This document shows, in pieces, positions 6,772-8,599 of a stretch of 8,599 nt of DNA. The translations under genes and the position numbers were made by a program. The DNA lies in the NCBI GenBank assembly GCA_009726075.1, contig WLND01000043.1:1-8599 (forward strand). The letters are read 5' to 3'. Below the pieces are notes generated by a model, which was not told where the DNA came from, searched no databases, and was given only the letters and a program-made list of their open reading frames with translations. Numbering within the stretch: position 1 is the stretch's first letter; each line of letters opens with the position of its first letter. The DNA comes from Actinomycetota bacterium (GTDB lineage: Bacteria > Actinomycetota > Actinomycetes > S36-B12).

Positions 6772-8599
6772 GATGACCTGGGTCACGCCATCACCGCGCA
6801 TGGACACGCCATACAGGGCATCGGCGATCTCCATCGTCCGCTTCTGATGGGTGATGACGATGAGCTGCGAGCTCGAACGCAGCTCCTCGATGATGTCGAT
6901 GAGCCGGCCGAGGTTCACGTCGTCGAGCGCCGCCTCGACCTCGTCGAGCACGTAGAAGGGGCTCGGACGGGCCTTGAAGAGCGACACGAGGAAGGCGACG
7001 GCGGTCAGCGATCGCTCGCCTCCTGAGAGCAGCGACAGGCGCTTGACCTTCTTGCCCGGAGGCCGGGCTTCGACATCGACCCCTGTATTGAGCATGTCGG
7101 AGGGGTCGGTGAGGATCAGCCGCCCCTCGCCCCCCGGGAAGAGCCGGGAGAACACGCCGGAGAACTCCTTCTCGATGTCGTGATACGCCTCGGTGAAGAC
7201 CTGCACGACCCGCGCGTCGACCTCCTTCACGATGTCCAGAAGGTCCTCGCGAGACCGGCGGAGGTCATCGAGCTGCTCGCTGAGAAACGTGTGCCGCTCC
7301 TCCATGGCCGTGAACTCCTCCAGGGCCAGCGGGTTCACGCGGCCGAGAAGGGCGAGGCCCTTCTCGGCCTCCTTGAGGCGCTTGACCTGCTCAGCGCGCA
7401 CGAACGGGTAGGGCTGAGGTTCCGGGGCATCGACCGGCACTTCGTCGCCCGCCGCGATCGGACTTGGCGGCACCGGCTGATCGGGGCCGTACTCGGCGAT
7501 GAGGACTGCCGCATCGATGCCAAAGTCCTCGAGGACCTTGTCCTGCACCTGCTCGATGCGCATGCGCTGTTCGGCCCTGGCCACTTCATCGCGATGGACG
7601 CTGTCCTTCAGCAGGTCGAGTTCGTCGCTGAGCTCGCGGATCTTGCCTCGCACGATCACGAGGGCCCCATCGCGCTCCTTCGTCGTGCGCTCGACCTCAG
7701 CGCGGTCTCTGCTCGCATCTGCAACCGAGACCTCGATGCGTGACAGGGCCAGCTTCGCGGCAGAAAGCACCGCCCGTGCCACGACAAGCTCACGGGAGCG
7801 TCGCTCGCGGCGCTCGAGGGCCGCGACCCGGGCCTGGCGCTCGGCCTTCGCCGCGCGCTCAAGCTGCTCGGCGCGAATCCCGACGGCCGCGACCCGCTCC
7901 TCGCCGGTGCGCAGGGAAAGGCGCGCGTCGACCTCGCGCTGACGCGACTCCTTGGCCACCTGGGCGAGCTCAGCACGCAGGTCGTTCAGGTCGCTGGACT
8001 CCGGCGCCTCCTGCGCGGTGTCGAGGCGCTGCTGGAGGTCGGCGAGCGCAGCCGCGTCCGACTCGCGACTGGCCTGGGCCGATGTCAGCGCGAGGGCCAG
8101 GCGATCCGCCTCCGCAGCGGCAGCGCGGGCCACCTGTCCGAGCTGCCCGAGCTGCTCGGCGACCGCGGCCATCCGGGCATCGGAGTCGTGGAGCCTGGCG
8201 AGTGCCGCTTCAACCCGTGAGGCCGCCTCGCGCTGAGCATCCTTGGCCGCAACGAGATCGAATCGAGTGCGTTCGACCGCGTGCGTCGCGGTGGCCAGGG
8301 ACTCCGCGGTCTCGTCGTAGGCAGCCTTGACTTCAAGGAGGCTCGGAGCGCTCGTCGAACCGCCATGGACAACGCCGGCCGCGAACATGTCGCCCGAACC
8401 TGTGACGAAGACGAGGCCGGGATGCTCCTGCTGAGCGCGCGCAGCCTCGTGGAGATCGTCGACGAGCACGCATCGGGCCAGCAGCCGGTCGACGACGAGC
8501 TGCACGTTGTCGTCGCACCGCACCGTCTCGCGAAGCCAGCGCCCTATCGGCGCTGCCGCCTCGCCAATGCCCGACGGGGGCGGCTCATCGTCTGCGATG
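6739..8599 (-). CDS. smc: Chromosome segregation protein SMC, C-terminal half (hinge to C-terminus), cut by the right window edge
   Basis: SMC is the ATPase of the SMC-ScpAB condensin that organises and separates sister chromosomes. The frame is open through the right edge; the 619 visible residues are about half of a usual protein of nearly 1200 aa. From the edge inward there is the hinge end with VLVDDLHEAARA, VTGSGDMFAAGVVHGGS and SAPSLLEVKAAYDE. Next is a long Ala/Glu/Arg-rich coiled coil (about residues 70-330), a short proline-rich stretch, then RLKEAEKGLALLGRVNPLALEEF leading to the C-terminal head. The head has the ABC signature LLSGGE (minus-strand codons at about 7015-7032), Walker B and D-loop in YVLDEVEAALDD, and the switch ITHQKRTM. 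An apparent start at 8523 is only a GTG inside the hinge: homologous sequence continues upstream of it, so it is not the gene start. The stop at 6739-6741 lies inside the 3' end of the opposing yhhN-family gene. Confidence 0.97.
   Translation of the reverse strand, partial: IADDEPPPSGIGEAAAPIGRWLRETVRCDDNVQLVVDRLLARCVLVDDLHEAARAQQEHPGLVFVTGSGDMFAAGVVHGGSTSAPSLLEVKAAYDETAESLATATHAVERTRFDLVAAKDAQREAASRVEAALARLHDSDARMAAVAEQLGQLGQVARAAAAEADRLALALTSAQASRESDAAALADLQQRLDTAQEAPESSDLNDLRAELAQVAKESRQREVDARLSLRTGEERVAAVGIRAEQLERAAKAERQARVAALERRERRSRELVVARAVLSAAKLALSRIEVSVADASRDRAEVERTTKERDGALVIVRGKIRELSDELDLLKDSVHRDEVARAEQRMRIEQVQDKVLEDFGIDAAVLIAEYGPDQPVPPSPIAAGDEVPVDAPEPQPYPFVRAEQVKRLKEAEKGLALLGRVNPLALEEFTAMEERHTFLSEQLDDLRRSREDLLDIVKEVDARVVQVFTEAYHDIEKEFSGVFSRLFPGGEGRLILTDPSDMLNTGVDVEARPPGKKVKRLSLLSGGERSLTAVAFLVSLFKARPSPFYVLDEVEAALDDVNLGRLIDIIEELRSSSQLIVITHQKRTMEIADALYGVSMRGDGVTQVIGQRLREAATA

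Noticed and set aside
6774..6785. TGACC-TG-GGTCA palindrome near the end of smc
   Set aside because: The 2-nt loop is too short for an RNA hairpin, and the bases encode conserved SMC C-terminal residues, so it is likely chance.
6739..8523. A separate 594-aa protein starting at 8523
   Set aside because: The start codon is a GTG inside the SMC hinge, and the same frame stays open with SMC-like sequence to the right edge. It is the truncated end of smc, not a complete gene.

Overview
The window is a GC-rich, densely coding stretch of bacterial chromosome, almost certainly from an actinomycete (Actinomycetota). The gene order smc - ftsY - amtB - PII - glnD - ffh is the core-genome arrangement known from Mycobacterium, Corynebacterium and Streptomyces relatives. 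Each protein also has an actinobacterial look: FtsY has a single N-terminal membrane helix and a short linker, and GlnD is short (772 aa). I see no phage, IS, CRISPR, tRNA or rRNA sequence. No gene-free stretch exceeds about 150 bases.

Layout, from right to left because most genes are on the minus strand. smc enters from the right edge: its hinge, C-terminal coiled coil and C-terminal head half are present, ending at 6739. A plus-strand membrane protein gene of the YhhN/TMEM86 (lysoplasmalogenase-like) family lies at 6092-6769; its 3' end overlaps the 3' end of smc by 31 bp. ftsY (6040-4898) is divergent from it across 51 bp. A 145-bp intergenic region (4753-4897) then leads into a tight minus-strand cluster: amtB (4752-3436), PII glnK/glnB (3439-3101, ATGA overlap with amtB), glnD (3086-768) and ffh (763 to the left edge, truncated).

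Two functional modules are interleaved. The nitrogen module is the ammonium channel AmtB, the PII signal protein that plugs it, and GlnD, which modifies and demodifies PII according to glutamine status. The protein-targeting module is Ffh (SRP GTPase) and FtsY (its membrane receptor), which flank the nitrogen module. smc belongs to chromosome segregation.

The most interesting non-coding signals are in the amtB leader. There is an imperfect tandem of GTnAC-n6-GnnAC-like sites (4859-4876 and 4829-4844) resembling GlnR/MtrA operators, and an 18-nt hairpin immediately before the amtB ribosome binding site. A second signal is a hairpin spanning both stop codons of the convergent yhhN/smc overlap, a candidate bidirectional terminator. 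I found no previously undescribed system; the coding content is conserved core genome with one unusual insertion (the yhhN-family gene between ftsY and smc).
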